Notes under the pieces: model-generated
Database searches by the model: none
Told to the model about the DNA's origin: nothing
Seen by the model: the letters and a program-made list of their open reading frames with translations, nothing else
NCBI GenBank assembly: GCA_025353765.1
Contig: JANXOD010000020.1
Coordinates: 62,001 to 126,000 of the forward strand
DNA from: Sphingobacteriales bacterium
Lineage (GTDB): Bacteria > Bacteroidota > Bacteroidia > Sphingobacteriales > Sphingobacteriaceae
DNA length: 64,000 nt
Direction of reading: 5' to 3'
Shown: positions 7,132 through 15,705 of the stretch, in pieces
Layout: each line of letters begins with the position of its first letter
Position numbering within the stretch: position 1 is the first letter of the stretch
Program-made: the position numbers and the translations under genes

Positions 7132-9942
7132 TTGAAATTGCATATTTCCCTTATCATTCGTAATAAACTAGTTTTATTCGGATTGTTACTTATTGGAGCA
7201 GTTGCCTGTAACTCCCAAAAAGAAACAATGGTAAGTCGCGGTATGCAAAATCTCACAGCACGTTACAACATTCTTTTTAATGCCACACAAATTGTTAATG
7301 AAAGTGAACATAATATACAATCTGCTTATCAGGACAACTTTGACGAACTTATAGCTGTTTACAAAGAGCCTAACGAAACTCTTTCTCAATCAGAAATAAA
7401 AAAACTTGATGATGCTGTATTTAAGGCACGTAAAGTTATAAATGAGAAAGATCAAAGTATATATGTTCCAGAAGCTTCTTTTTTAATTGCAAAGGCTAAT
7501 TATTTGAAATCTAATTTTTTCAATGCAGCAGAGTTCTTTACCTATGTCTATAAAGCTTATCCCAATGAAAAAGAAATAAGTCAGCCGGCTCTGACTTGGG
7601 AAGCAAAATCATTGATACAATTGGATAAATTTAAAGAAGCAAAAGTAATTTTAGATACCGCATTAAAATATATAGACACCGACAAAAAATCCATGTCTGA
7701 TATTTATGCTGTCCATGCGCAATGGTATCTTCATTCTAATTCGTATGAAGATGCTATTGAGAATTTAGGAAAAGCAATCAAATTTTCAAAAAATAATCAA
7801 AATACCATACGCTGGAAATATTTACTGGCCCAGTTATTAGAAAATGCTGGCAAACCGGATTCTGCATATATTTATTATACGACAATTGCTAAAAGCAATG
7901 CACCCTTTGATATGTCCTTTAATGCCAATTTAAATCGCATAAGTATTGGTATTAAAAAGAAGAACGGGAAAGTAGTTAATAGGACTAAACAGCTAAAATT
8001 ATTATTAAAAGATGATAAAAACACTGACTTTATTGACCAGATCTATTTCAAGGTAGCTAATAGTTATGCTGACTCTAATGATGTGGAAAACGCTATTAAA
8101 AACTATAATTTATCAATTAGAAAAAGTACCAGTAATAGAACTCAAAAAGGCAGGTCTTATCTTAAGCTGGCCGAAATTTATTTTAAACGAACTGATTATG
8201 TAAAGGCTAAAGCTTATTATGACAGTACCGTAAATTCATTGCCAACTACTTATCCTGACTATAAACAACTCAAAAAGAAAGCTGGAAGTCTTGAATTATT
8301 AGCCAATCGCCTTACCATCATTGCCCATCAGGATTCTTTACAGGCTTTGGCAAAACTTCCGGAAGCTGAACGAGTAATAAAAGTTGATTCATTGGTGCAT
8401 GAGCAGGAGAAAAAAGCTTTAGAAAAGGAATTGGCATTAGCTGCTGCAAAAAATAAGTCTCTTTCAGGTACAGATAAGGGACAAAGCAATGCCGTTAAAA
8501 ATGGCAAATTCTATTTCAATAATACAACAGCTTTAAGTCAGGGATCTGCTGAATTTAAACAACACTGGGGCAGCAGAAAACTGGAAGATAACTGGAGGCG
8601 CAGTCAAAAATCTGCTGCAGATATAGCTAATGCACCGCCAGATAATCCTGATGCTCCAAATGTAAAAACCACAAAAAATAGTACTAAAAGCGTTAAAACT
8701 ACCGATGATTATAAACAGTCACTTTTAAAAAGTATTCCGCTTACTGAAGAGAAGCTTTTAGCATCCGATAAATTGATTGCTTCTGCCTATTTTGATATCG
8801 CAAATTATTACCGGGATGTGATGAATGATGAAACCGAAGCAATTAAAACGTATGAAGAACTGTTAAAGCGATATCCGGAAAATAGTGACAAGATGGCTGT
8901 ATACTATAGTTTATACCGGTTATATCTGACTTCAAATCCCGAGAAATCGGCTTTTTATAAAAAGCTTGTTTTAGAGCAATCTCCAGATTCACCTTTTGCA
9001 AAGATCATTGCAGATCCTAATTATAATCAAAAGAATGATATCATTGAAACAGAGCTAAATTGTGTTTACAATGCAACATATACCTTATTTATAAGCAGAA
9101 GGTATGGTGATGTATTCCTATCTGCTTATGATGCAAAAACCATATATGGTGTAAATAAGCTTTCTGCACAACTGGCATATCTTCAATCTTTAGCATTAGG
9201 GCATTTGCAAAAACTACCAGAATTTGAGAATTCTCTGAAACAAGTTGCTAAGGATTTTCCAAATGATAAACTAATTGCGCCTTTAATAAAACAACATTTG
9301 GCTTATATTGATAGCAATCGCACCATGCTGAGTAGCAGAACATTCGCCTTGTTAAATTACGATTCGAGTGAACCCAAATTTATTGAAGAACCTGTAGCTG
9401 AGACTATAAAAGTTACTCCGACTACTGTAATTACCAATGATAAAACAGCAATCGATAAACCAGGAACTACCATTACGAAAACCGGGAAATCGGAAAATCC
9501 CATTACTAAAATTGAAAAGCCAGAAAATAAAGAGTCCCTTAAATCATCTGCATCTACTATATCGGATCAAAGCTTCTTTAGCTTGGCTGATTCTGCTGAA
9601 TATTATTATGTAATTAATGTACCCGATCCTGCGATTAATTTAAGTTCTTCCCGCTTTGGGATTGGCCAGTTTAATCGGGCTAATTTTGCAGGCGGCGGAA
9701 TAAAGCATCAATTAAAAAGTATAAATAACCAAAATCAATTGATATTTGTAGGCATATTTTCAAGTACGGGCACGGTAGACAATTATTTAAAAAACGTAAC
9801 CTCGGTTTTGCCTCAGATTATGAAAATACGGCCAGATAAATACAATACATTTTACATCAGTAAACATAATCTTGATAAATTAAAAGATCGCGAAACAATT
9901 GACCGGTATATCGAATTTTTTAAGAAGAATTTTCAGCAATAG
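7132..9942 (+). CDS. porW: Gliding motility/type IX secretion lipoprotein PorW/SprE, TPR-rich
   Basis: This 936-residue lipoprotein begins with a signal peptide ending in LIGAVAC, with C26 as the lipidated cysteine. Many TPR-like helical pairs run from about 60 to 390 and 540 to 720. A Lys/Ala-rich linker (about 430-530) and a Thr/Lys-rich linker (about 750-810) separate them from the conserved C-terminus (FGIGQFNRANF, about 845). SprE/PorW proteins are needed for type IX secretion and gliding in Bacteroidota. The start is TTG at 7132. An in-frame TAA lies seven codons upstream with no ATG between, and the signal peptide requires this start. It is followed after 13 bases by a class A penicillin-binding protein. 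Confidence 0.85.
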   Translation: MKLHISLIIRNKLVLFGLLLIGAVACNSQKETMVSRGMQNLTARYNILFNATQIVNESEHNIQSAYQDNFDELIAVYKEPNETLSQSEIKKLDDAVFKARKVINEKDQSIYVPEASFLIAKANYLKSNFFNAAEFFTYVYKAYPNEKEISQPALTWEAKSLIQLDKFKEAKVILDTALKYIDTDKKSMSDIYAVHAQWYLHSNSYEDAIENLGKAIKFSKNNQNTIRWKYLLAQLLENAGKPDSAYIYYTTIAKSNAPFDMSFNANLNRISIGIKKKNGKVVNRTKQLKLLLKDDKNTDFIDQIYFKVANSYADSNDVENAIKNYNLSIRKSTSNRTQKGRSYLKLAEIYFKRTDYVKAKAYYDSTVNSLPTTYPDYKQLKKKAGSLELLANRLTIIAHQDSLQALAKLPEAERVIKVDSLVHEQEKKALEKELALAAAKNKSLSGTDKGQSNAVKNGKFYFNNTTALSQGSAEFKQHWGSRKLEDNWRRSQKSAADIANAPPDNPDAPNVKTTKNSTKSVKTTDDYKQSLLKSIPLTEEKLLASDKLIASAYFDIANYYRDVMNDETEAIKTYEELLKRYPENSDKMAVYYSLYRLYLTSNPEKSAFYKKLVLEQSPDSPFAKIIADPNYNQKNDIIETELNCVYNATYTLFISRRYGDVFLSAYDAKTIYGVNKLSAQLAYLQSLALGHLQKLPEFENSLKQVAKDFPNDKLIAPLIKQHLAYIDSNRTMLSSRTFALLNYDSSEPKFIEEPVAETIKVTPTTVITNDKTAIDKPGTTITKTGKSENPITKIEKPENKESLKSSASTISDQSFFSLADSAEYYYVINVPDPAINLSSSRFGIGQFNRANFAGGGIKHQLKSINNQNQLIFVGIFSSTGTVDNYLKNVTSVLPQIMKIRPDKYNTFYISKHNLDKLKDRETIDRYIEFFKKNFQQ

Positions 9943-9955
9943 CTTTAAAAAACAA

Positions 9956-12178
9956 ATGAATAACCAATTATCTCAACAAGATATTAACCGTTACACCCTC
10001 CGTTTCTGGAAATGGATCATTGGTTTTATTGCCTTTGGAGTCATCCTTATATTTAGTATTGGTTTAGGACTGTTTGGTAGTCTACCTTCCTTCCGGGATT
10101 TGGAAAATCCAAAAAGCAACCTGGCTTCCGAAGTAATTTCTGATGATAATGTAGTTTTAGGTACCTATTATGTACAAAACCGTTCTAATGTGCGATATGA
10201 TGAAATTTCGCCGAATGTGATAAACGCTTTAGTTTCTACAGAAGATGTTCGTTTTTACAATCATTCCGGTATAGACTTTAAGCGCACGTTTACCATCATT
10301 TTGTACAATTTAACGGGTAATAAACAAGGAGCCAGCACCATTACCCAACAATTAGCCCTTAATTTATTCTCAAAAGAAGGAAGATCCAGTAATTATTTAA
10401 AACGGGTAGTTCAAAAGCTACAGGAATTAATCATAGCTGTAAAATTAGAACGCAACTACACGAAGGAAGAGATCATCACTATGTATCTAAACACGGTAGA
10501 TTTTGGATCATATAATACTTTTGGGATTAAATCTGCTGCCAGAACATATTTTAGCACTACACCCGATAAATTGGAACCTCAACAGGCTGCAATTTTAGTA
10601 GGAATGCTAAAAGGCCCTTCGTTATACAACCCTCAACGCAATCCGGAAAGGGCACTGGCACGCCGTAATACGGTCTTAGAGAATATGAATAAGGCTAGCT
10701 TTTTAAGCAACGAAGAAACGGAGCGCTTAAAAAAAACGCCTATGGGTCTGGCTTTTAATCCATCCGATACGAATGAAGGTTCGGCCCCTTATTTTCGTGC
10801 GGTTCTTAAAAAAGATATTCAAAAAATATTTGAAGAAGGATCAATCACCAAAGCAGACGGAACTCCTTATGATTTAGACCGCGATGGGTTAAAAATCTAT
10901 ACCACCATCAACTCGCGTATGCAAAACTATGCCGAGCAGGCCCAGCGTGATTACCTTAAAGATTTGCAACGTCAGTTTAATGTACAATGGCGTGGGCGCA
11001 ATCCATTTAATTCAAAGGAATTCAAAGAACTACTCACACAAGGTATTAAGCGCTCCGACCGTTATCATCAATTAATAGAAGAAGGAAAATCGGAAGAAGA
11101 AATTGCTGAAGATTTTCGTAAACCGATTAAAATGTCAATTTTTAGCTGGCATGGAGATATGGACACCTTAATGCGTCCTATTGACTCCGTTAAATATTAT
11201 AAACTCATGTTGCGCAATGCGTTAATGTCTATGGAGCCGCAAACCGGATATGTACGTGCCTGGGTAGGAGGGACGAGTTTCGAGCATTTTAAATACGATC
11301 AGGTAAAAATGGGGACCCGGCAGGTGGGCTCAACGGCTAAACCATTTACATACGCAGTCGCCATAGGAAGTGCCGGTTATTCGCCATGTTATACGGTTGC
11401 AAATGAACCTGTAACGGTTGAAGGCTGGACACCAAGAGCATATAATCCTATACCGGGATATATTACTCTAAAAAAGGCATTAGCCCATTCGCAAAACTAT
11501 GTTACCGCTTATATGATGAAACAGGTTGGTGCTACCGCTGTAGCAACCTTAGCTAAAAATATGGGGATAACCAGTGATGTTCCGGCATATCCTTCTATTT
11601 GTTTAGGAACATTTGATGCTTCGGTATATGATATGACCGGAGCTTATTCTGTGTTTGTAAATCATGGTATATGGACGGAACCGCTATACTTGCTTCGTAT
11701 TGAAGATAAAAATGGCAATGTCATTTATGAACGTAAGCCTAAAGTTAAAGTAGTTTTAGATGAACAAACTGCTTATGCCATGACGGATATGCTGAAAGGT
11801 GTAGTTCTGGAAGGAACAGGAAGCCGGATGCGATCTAAGTATGGGCTTTTAAATCCCATAGGCGGAAAAACGGGAACCACCCAAAATAATTCCGATGGTT
11901 GGTTTATGGGTATCACCCCTCAATTAGTAACCGGAGTTTGGACAGGTTGTGAAGACCGAGCCATCCATTTTGCTTCTACCAGCCAGGGTGAGGGTGCTAA
12001 TTCTGCATTACCAGTTTTCGCTTTATACATGAAAAAGGTCTATGCAGATAACAAATTAAACTATTCAAAAAAGGATTTTGAACTTCCAAAAGGCGGATCT
12101 AAGATCATATTAGATTGCGGAGCCTACACTAAACAAGAATCTGGTACAACCGAGGTAGATAAAAAATTAGGGTTTTAA
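9956..12178 (+). CDS. Class A penicillin-binding protein (bifunctional peptidoglycan synthase)
   Basis: This enzyme polymerises lipid II glycan and cross-links stem peptides in the periplasm. The 740-residue protein has one membrane anchor (about 19-40). A GT51 transglycosylase domain follows, with catalytic E96 in STEDVRFYNHSG. The transpeptidase motifs are all present: S459-T-A-K, S512-Q-N514 and K638-T-G640. All active-site residues are intact, so it should be active on both counts. A TTG at 9899 opens the frame earlier but overlaps porW. ATG 9956, 13 bases after the porW stop, is preferred. It probably shares a transcript with porW. Confidence 0.93.
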   Translation: MNNQLSQQDINRYTLRFWKWIIGFIAFGVILIFSIGLGLFGSLPSFRDLENPKSNLASEVISDDNVVLGTYYVQNRSNVRYDEISPNVINALVSTEDVRFYNHSGIDFKRTFTIILYNLTGNKQGASTITQQLALNLFSKEGRSSNYLKRVVQKLQELIIAVKLERNYTKEEIITMYLNTVDFGSYNTFGIKSAARTYFSTTPDKLEPQQAAILVGMLKGPSLYNPQRNPERALARRNTVLENMNKASFLSNEETERLKKTPMGLAFNPSDTNEGSAPYFRAVLKKDIQKIFEEGSITKADGTPYDLDRDGLKIYTTINSRMQNYAEQAQRDYLKDLQRQFNVQWRGRNPFNSKEFKELLTQGIKRSDRYHQLIEEGKSEEEIAEDFRKPIKMSIFSWHGDMDTLMRPIDSVKYYKLMLRNALMSMEPQTGYVRAWVGGTSFEHFKYDQVKMGTRQVGSTAKPFTYAVAIGSAGYSPCYTVANEPVTVEGWTPRAYNPIPGYITLKKALAHSQNYVTAYMMKQVGATAVATLAKNMGITSDVPAYPSICLGTFDASVYDMTGAYSVFVNHGIWTEPLYLLRIEDKNGNVIYERKPKVKVVLDEQTAYAMTDMLKGVVLEGTGSRMRSKYGLLNPIGGKTGTTQNNSDGWFMGITPQLVTGVWTGCEDRAIHFASTSQGEGANSALPVFALYMKKVYADNKLNYSKKDFELPKGGSKIILDCGAYTKQESGTTEVDKKLGF

Positions 12179-12181
12179 TGA

Positions 12182-12349
12182 TTGGGGAAGTACTCCATAA
12201 AATCTAACGATGCCATTTCTCAATTGGGGAAGTACTCCGTAAAATCTAATGATGCCATTTCTCGCCTGAAGAAGTACTGTGTAAAATCTGACGACGCCAT
12301 TTTTCGATTGAGGAAGCATTCCGTAGAATCTGACAATACTTCAGTGATA
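12182..12349. repeat. Four tandem copies of a 42-bp repeat after the PBP gene
   Basis: Copies start at 12182, 12224, 12266 and 12308. The first two differ at 4 of 42 positions, the third is more diverged, and the fourth is recognisable for about 33 bases. The core reads GAAGTACTCCGTAAAATCT. The unit is 14 codons long, so both strands stay open across it and the reverse strand gives a spurious repeating ORF. The array starts three bases after the PBP stop. The copies abut with no spacers, so it is not a CRISPR. The rest of the gap to uvrC (12350-12471) is AT-rich with nothing I recognise. Confidence 0.85.
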
Positions 12350-12471
12350 TGATATGGATTATGAAAAGTCAAAATAAAAATTACTATAATAAATGATGAT
12401 ATAAAAATTGAAACGTAGATTAGCAATAAAACCGTTATATATTCAGTATCTCATACCTATTTACCTAGGCC

Positions 12472-14289
12472 ATGGAAAAGTTCGATCATCGCATAGCTTT
12501 AAAAAACATACCTCCCAAACCGGGTGTGTATCAATTTTGGTCTGCAGATGAGGAGCTTATTTACATCGGCAAAGCCAAGAACCTTAAAAACCGGGTTTCT
12601 TCCTATTTTAATAAAGATACGTATCGCGTAAATGCTAAAACACGGGTACTGGTTAGTAAAATTAATGCCATTACGTTTACCATTGTGGATACTGAGATTG
12701 ATGCCTGGTTATTAGAAAACAGCCTGATTAAAAAACATCAGCCACGCTATAACGTGCTATTAAAAGATGATAAAACCTATCCATGGATCATCATCAAGAA
12801 TGAGCGTTTCCCGCGTATTTTCTGGACCAGAAAGATTATTAAAGACGGATCAACCTATTTTGGGCCGTATGCTTCTATTAGTATGATGCATACTATTTTA
12901 GGAATGATCAAAGAAACTTACCCTCTTCGTACATGCAATTTGCCCTTAACACCAGAAAACATTGTAGCAGGTAAATTCAGAGTATGCCTGGAATACCAAA
13001 TTGGAAATTGTAAAGGCCCTTGCCAAAATTTCCAAACTGAAGAAGATTATCACCAAAGTATTGAAGAGATCAAAGACATATTAAATGGTAAAACAAGTGC
13101 AGTGGTTCGTAAGCTTAAAAACCAATTAGATAAATCAGTTGCTGAATTGAACTTTGAGTTATCACATCGTCTTAAACACAAATATGATTTGCTGGAACGC
13201 TATCAAAGTAAATCAACCATCGTAAATTCTTCTATAACTGATGTAGATGTATTCAGTATTGCTACAGATGATAAACATGCCTTTATTAATTTTTTAAAAG
13301 TAATGAACGGCACGGTGATACAAACGCAAACCTTAGAATTAAAAAAGCGTTTAGATGAAACCAATGAAGAGTTGTTAACCATTGCCATATCCGAATTCAG
13401 AACCCGCTTTAATAGTCAATCTAAAGAAATCATTGTTCCTTTTGATATAGAACTGGATGATCCGCGAATACGTTTTACCGTCCCTAAGCTAGGAGAAAAG
13501 AAAAAACTCTTAGAACTATCGCAAAAAAATGTAGCCTACTTTAAACGCGAAAAACTGGATCAGTATGAAAAGTTAAATCCCGAAATCAGGACTGACCGTT
13601 TGCTTAATCAAATGATGAAAGATTTAAGGCTCAACCAGCTTCCGCGACATATAGAATGTTTTGATAACTCCAACTTCCAGGGTAAATTTCCGGTTTCTGC
13701 TATTGTAGTTTTCAGAGATGCCAAACCATCTAAAAGAGATTACCGGCACTTTAATGTAAAAACAGTAGAGGGACCGGATGATTTTGCCACGATGGAAGAA
13801 GCCGTTTTACGTCGCTATAAAAGAATGCTGGAAGAAGGAGAAGGATTGCCACAACTTATCGTGATTGATGGTGGTAAAGGTCAGCTTTCTTCAGCTATTA
13901 AAAGTTTAAAGCTATTAGGTATTGAAAAGCAGGTGACCATCATCGGCATTGCCAAGCGCCTGGAAGAGATCTATTATCCTGATGATCCATACCCAATGTA
14001 TTTAGATAAAAAATCTGAATCACTAAAAATCATACAACAGCTTAGAGATGAAGCACACCGATTTGGCATTACCTTTCATCGCAATAAACGCAGTAAAGCG
14101 GCCGTGGCAACAGAGTTAGAGAATATTCCCGGTGTTGGAAGAACATCAGCAGATAAACTCTTAAGACATTTTAAATCTGTAAAAAAAATACGCCAGGCAA
14201 CAGAAACTGAATTACTGGAAGTGCTGAACACTAAACAGGTAAAAGCTATCTTGGCGTATTTTGCAAATATAAACAATGCTAAAATTTAA
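12472..14289 (+). CDS. uvrC: UvrABC excinuclease subunit C
   Basis: UvrC makes the 3' and 5' incisions around lesions presented by UvrAB in nucleotide-excision repair. The 605-residue length is typical. The GIY-YIG nuclease domain is at the N-terminus (PGVYQFW at 17-23, LIYIGKAKNLKNRV at 29-42). A zinc-type cysteine cluster (CNLPL, CLEYQIGNCKGPC) precedes the UVR helix region. The C-terminal RNase H-like nuclease has HIECFDNSNFQG and VIDGGKGQ. The protein ends in a helix-hairpin-helix (NIPGVGRTSADKLL, about 550). ATG at 12472 is the only sensible start. It is separated from the PBP gene by the 42-bp array and is probably transcribed on its own. Confidence 0.97.
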   Translation: MEKFDHRIALKNIPPKPGVYQFWSADEELIYIGKAKNLKNRVSSYFNKDTYRVNAKTRVLVSKINAITFTIVDTEIDAWLLENSLIKKHQPRYNVLLKDDKTYPWIIIKNERFPRIFWTRKIIKDGSTYFGPYASISMMHTILGMIKETYPLRTCNLPLTPENIVAGKFRVCLEYQIGNCKGPCQNFQTEEDYHQSIEEIKDILNGKTSAVVRKLKNQLDKSVAELNFELSHRLKHKYDLLERYQSKSTIVNSSITDVDVFSIATDDKHAFINFLKVMNGTVIQTQTLELKKRLDETNEELLTIAISEFRTRFNSQSKEIIVPFDIELDDPRIRFTVPKLGEKKKLLELSQKNVAYFKREKLDQYEKLNPEIRTDRLLNQMMKDLRLNQLPRHIECFDNSNFQGKFPVSAIVVFRDAKPSKRDYRHFNVKTVEGPDDFATMEEAVLRRYKRMLEEGEGLPQLIVIDGGKGQLSSAIKSLKLLGIEKQVTIIGIAKRLEEIYYPDDPYPMYLDKKSESLKIIQQLRDEAHRFGITFHRNKRSKAAVATELENIPGVGRTSADKLLRHFKSVKKIRQATETELLEVLNTKQVKAILAYFANINNAKI

Positions 14290-14328
14290 TCAGGGTTGGT
14301 TTGCATTTCTTACTTTAACCAGTAGCAG

Positions 14329-14769
14329 TTAATATGTCTCCACAAAAGACACCTGAATCAACCCATTTTCTGGTGTAAGAGTAAAATGGATGAAGCTTTT
14401 ATTCCCATCATATGCATGTTCGAATATGAAATATTTTTGATCTTTTACAAATTCATGTTCTGTAGCATATTGATCCAATATTTTAAGTAGCTCTTCTTGC
14501 GTAGCTCTGCTTCTATAAATAATACCTTGTGCAGGTGGCTTAGGGCCATCTCCGCAACTACTATAGTAGGATGGTTCTCCTACCATTTTTGGTTTGGGTA
14601 CATCTTTTATTAATTCGGAATTAATTGTTAAATAATAGCTCAATGTCCCTTTTTTAGTATATAAAGCTTCATCAAACCCTATACTCAATGCATACCATCC
14701 ACTGAGCAAGATTAGTACGATTAGACCTATAAGGATACTAGTTTTTCTTTTTTTGGTATATGTTGACAT
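14329..14769 (-). CDS. Small membrane-anchored hypothetical protein
   Basis: I do not recognise this 146-residue protein. A basic N-terminus (TKKRKTS) precedes one hydrophobic segment (about 12-30, ILIGLIVLILLSGWYAL), so it is probably an N-in membrane anchor with a soluble domain outside. The soluble part has a CGDGPKPPAQG loop and a C-terminal beta-rich section (FEHAYDGNKSFIHFTL). It converges with uvrC and lies 55 bp downstream of rfbC on the same strand, possibly as the last gene of that transcript. The complete frame, ATG start and membrane segment support a real gene. Confidence 0.65.
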   Translation of the reverse strand: MSTYTKKRKTSILIGLIVLILLSGWYALSIGFDEALYTKKGTLSYYLTINSELIKDVPKPKMVGEPSYYSSCGDGPKPPAQGIIYRSRATQEELLKILDQYATEHEFVKDQKYFIFEHAYDGNKSFIHFTLTPENGLIQVSFVETY

Positions 14770-14824
14770 AAGTATATAGCGTAATGTCAGAAAGAAACGG
14801 AGAGAAGACAGGCTCTCTTTTAGT

Positions 14825-15373
14825 TTAAAACGGACTTGAAATATGTTTTAATCGGGGGAGGAGTTTATCCTTTTCTGATAATATAACCTCCGTAGGATTT
14901 ATTTTCCAATCGATGTTTAAATCCGGGTCATTCCATAATATACCACCTTCAGAAGCTTTATTATATAGGTTACTTACTTTATAAGTAAAAATAGTTTGGT
15001 CTTCTAAAGTTAAAAAACCATGTGCAAAACCAGGTGGAATCCAAAACATAGAATGGTTTTCAGCACTTAATTCAATAGTCATATGATCTCCGAAAGTTGA
15101 TGAATTTTTTCGCAGATCTACAGCCACATCTAATACTTTCCCCTGTATTACCCGTACCAATTTTCCTTGGGCAAAAGGAGATGCCTGAAAATGCAATCCT
15201 CGTAAAGCTCCTTTTTGTGATAAGGATTGGTTATCCTGTACAAAATCAGCATCAATTCCTGCATCATGTAGGAGTTCCCGACTGTAACTTTCAAAGAAAT
15301 ATCCCCGTTCATCTTCCCAAACTTTTGGTTGGATAATGAGCAAATCCTGAATATGGGTTTCTATAAATTTCAT
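14825..15373 (-). CDS. rfbC: dTDP-4-dehydrorhamnose 3,5-epimerase
   Basis: RfbC/RmlC epimerises C3 and C5 of dTDP-4-keto-6-deoxyglucose in the dTDP-L-rhamnose pathway. The 182-residue cupin-fold protein has the catalytic base H61 in GALRGLHFQ and the catalytic tyrosine Y131 in FTYKVSNLY, with WIPPGFAHGF at 111-120. All key residues are intact. The other rhamnose genes (rfbA, rfbB, rfbD) are not in this window. Its ATG directly abuts the stop codon of the DUF4286 gene, so the two are surely co-transcribed. It lies well away from the large polysaccharide locus. Confidence 0.93.
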   Translation of the reverse strand: MKFIETHIQDLLIIQPKVWEDERGYFFESYSRELLHDAGIDADFVQDNQSLSQKGALRGLHFQASPFAQGKLVRVIQGKVLDVAVDLRKNSSTFGDHMTIELSAENHSMFWIPPGFAHGFLTLEDQTIFTYKVSNLYNKASEGGILWNDPDLNIDWKINPTEVILSEKDKLLPRLKHISSPF

Positions 15374-15676
15374 TTAGGTAATATATTCCATAACAGTTCT
15401 AAAAACAACAACCTTATTAATGAATTGTGTAGGTACATCTGCTTGTAATTGAGCTGCAAATTTCTGCTGATATTCCTGATATTTATCCATAGTATCAGCA
15501 ATATATTGAATACAATACGTTACTCCTTCATTGGGAGAATCAAGAACTTTTAAAATGCGATTGGAGATGAAACTGTCAGTTGCCATTACATCGGGAATAT
15601 GCTGCATTTGCATCCAGTTTAACCAGTCTTCTTGGATTTCTTCATCCAAAATTATGGTAACATTATATAAGATCAT
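15374..15676 (-). CDS. DUF4286 family protein
   Basis: This 100-residue soluble protein matches the DUF4286 pattern as I know it: an N-terminal strand MILYNVTIILDEEI, then W-x-W-M-Q and HIPDVM, and a C-terminal FINKVVVFRTVMEYI. The size is that of a small ferredoxin-like alpha/beta domain. No enzymatic motif is visible and its function is unknown. It lies between a TPR protein and rfbC and shares a stop/start junction with the latter. The conservation of N- and C-terminal strands makes it a confident gene but not a functional call. Confidence 0.8.
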   Translation of the reverse strand: MILYNVTIILDEEIQEDWLNWMQMQHIPDVMATDSFISNRILKVLDSPNEGVTYCIQYIADTMDKYQEYQQKFAAQLQADVPTQFINKVVVFRTVMEYIT

Positions 15677-15705
15677 GTTGCGAAGATAGGAATTTGACAG
15701 AACTG

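Noticed and set aside
12182-12349. Possible CRISPR array (four regular repeats)
   Set aside because: The copies are directly adjacent with no spacers, they diverge progressively, and no cas genes are present.
12220-12426. Minus-strand 68-codon ORF
   Set aside because: It is the reverse translation of the 42-bp tandem repeat, open only because the unit is a multiple of three. It has no recognisable homologue or start context.
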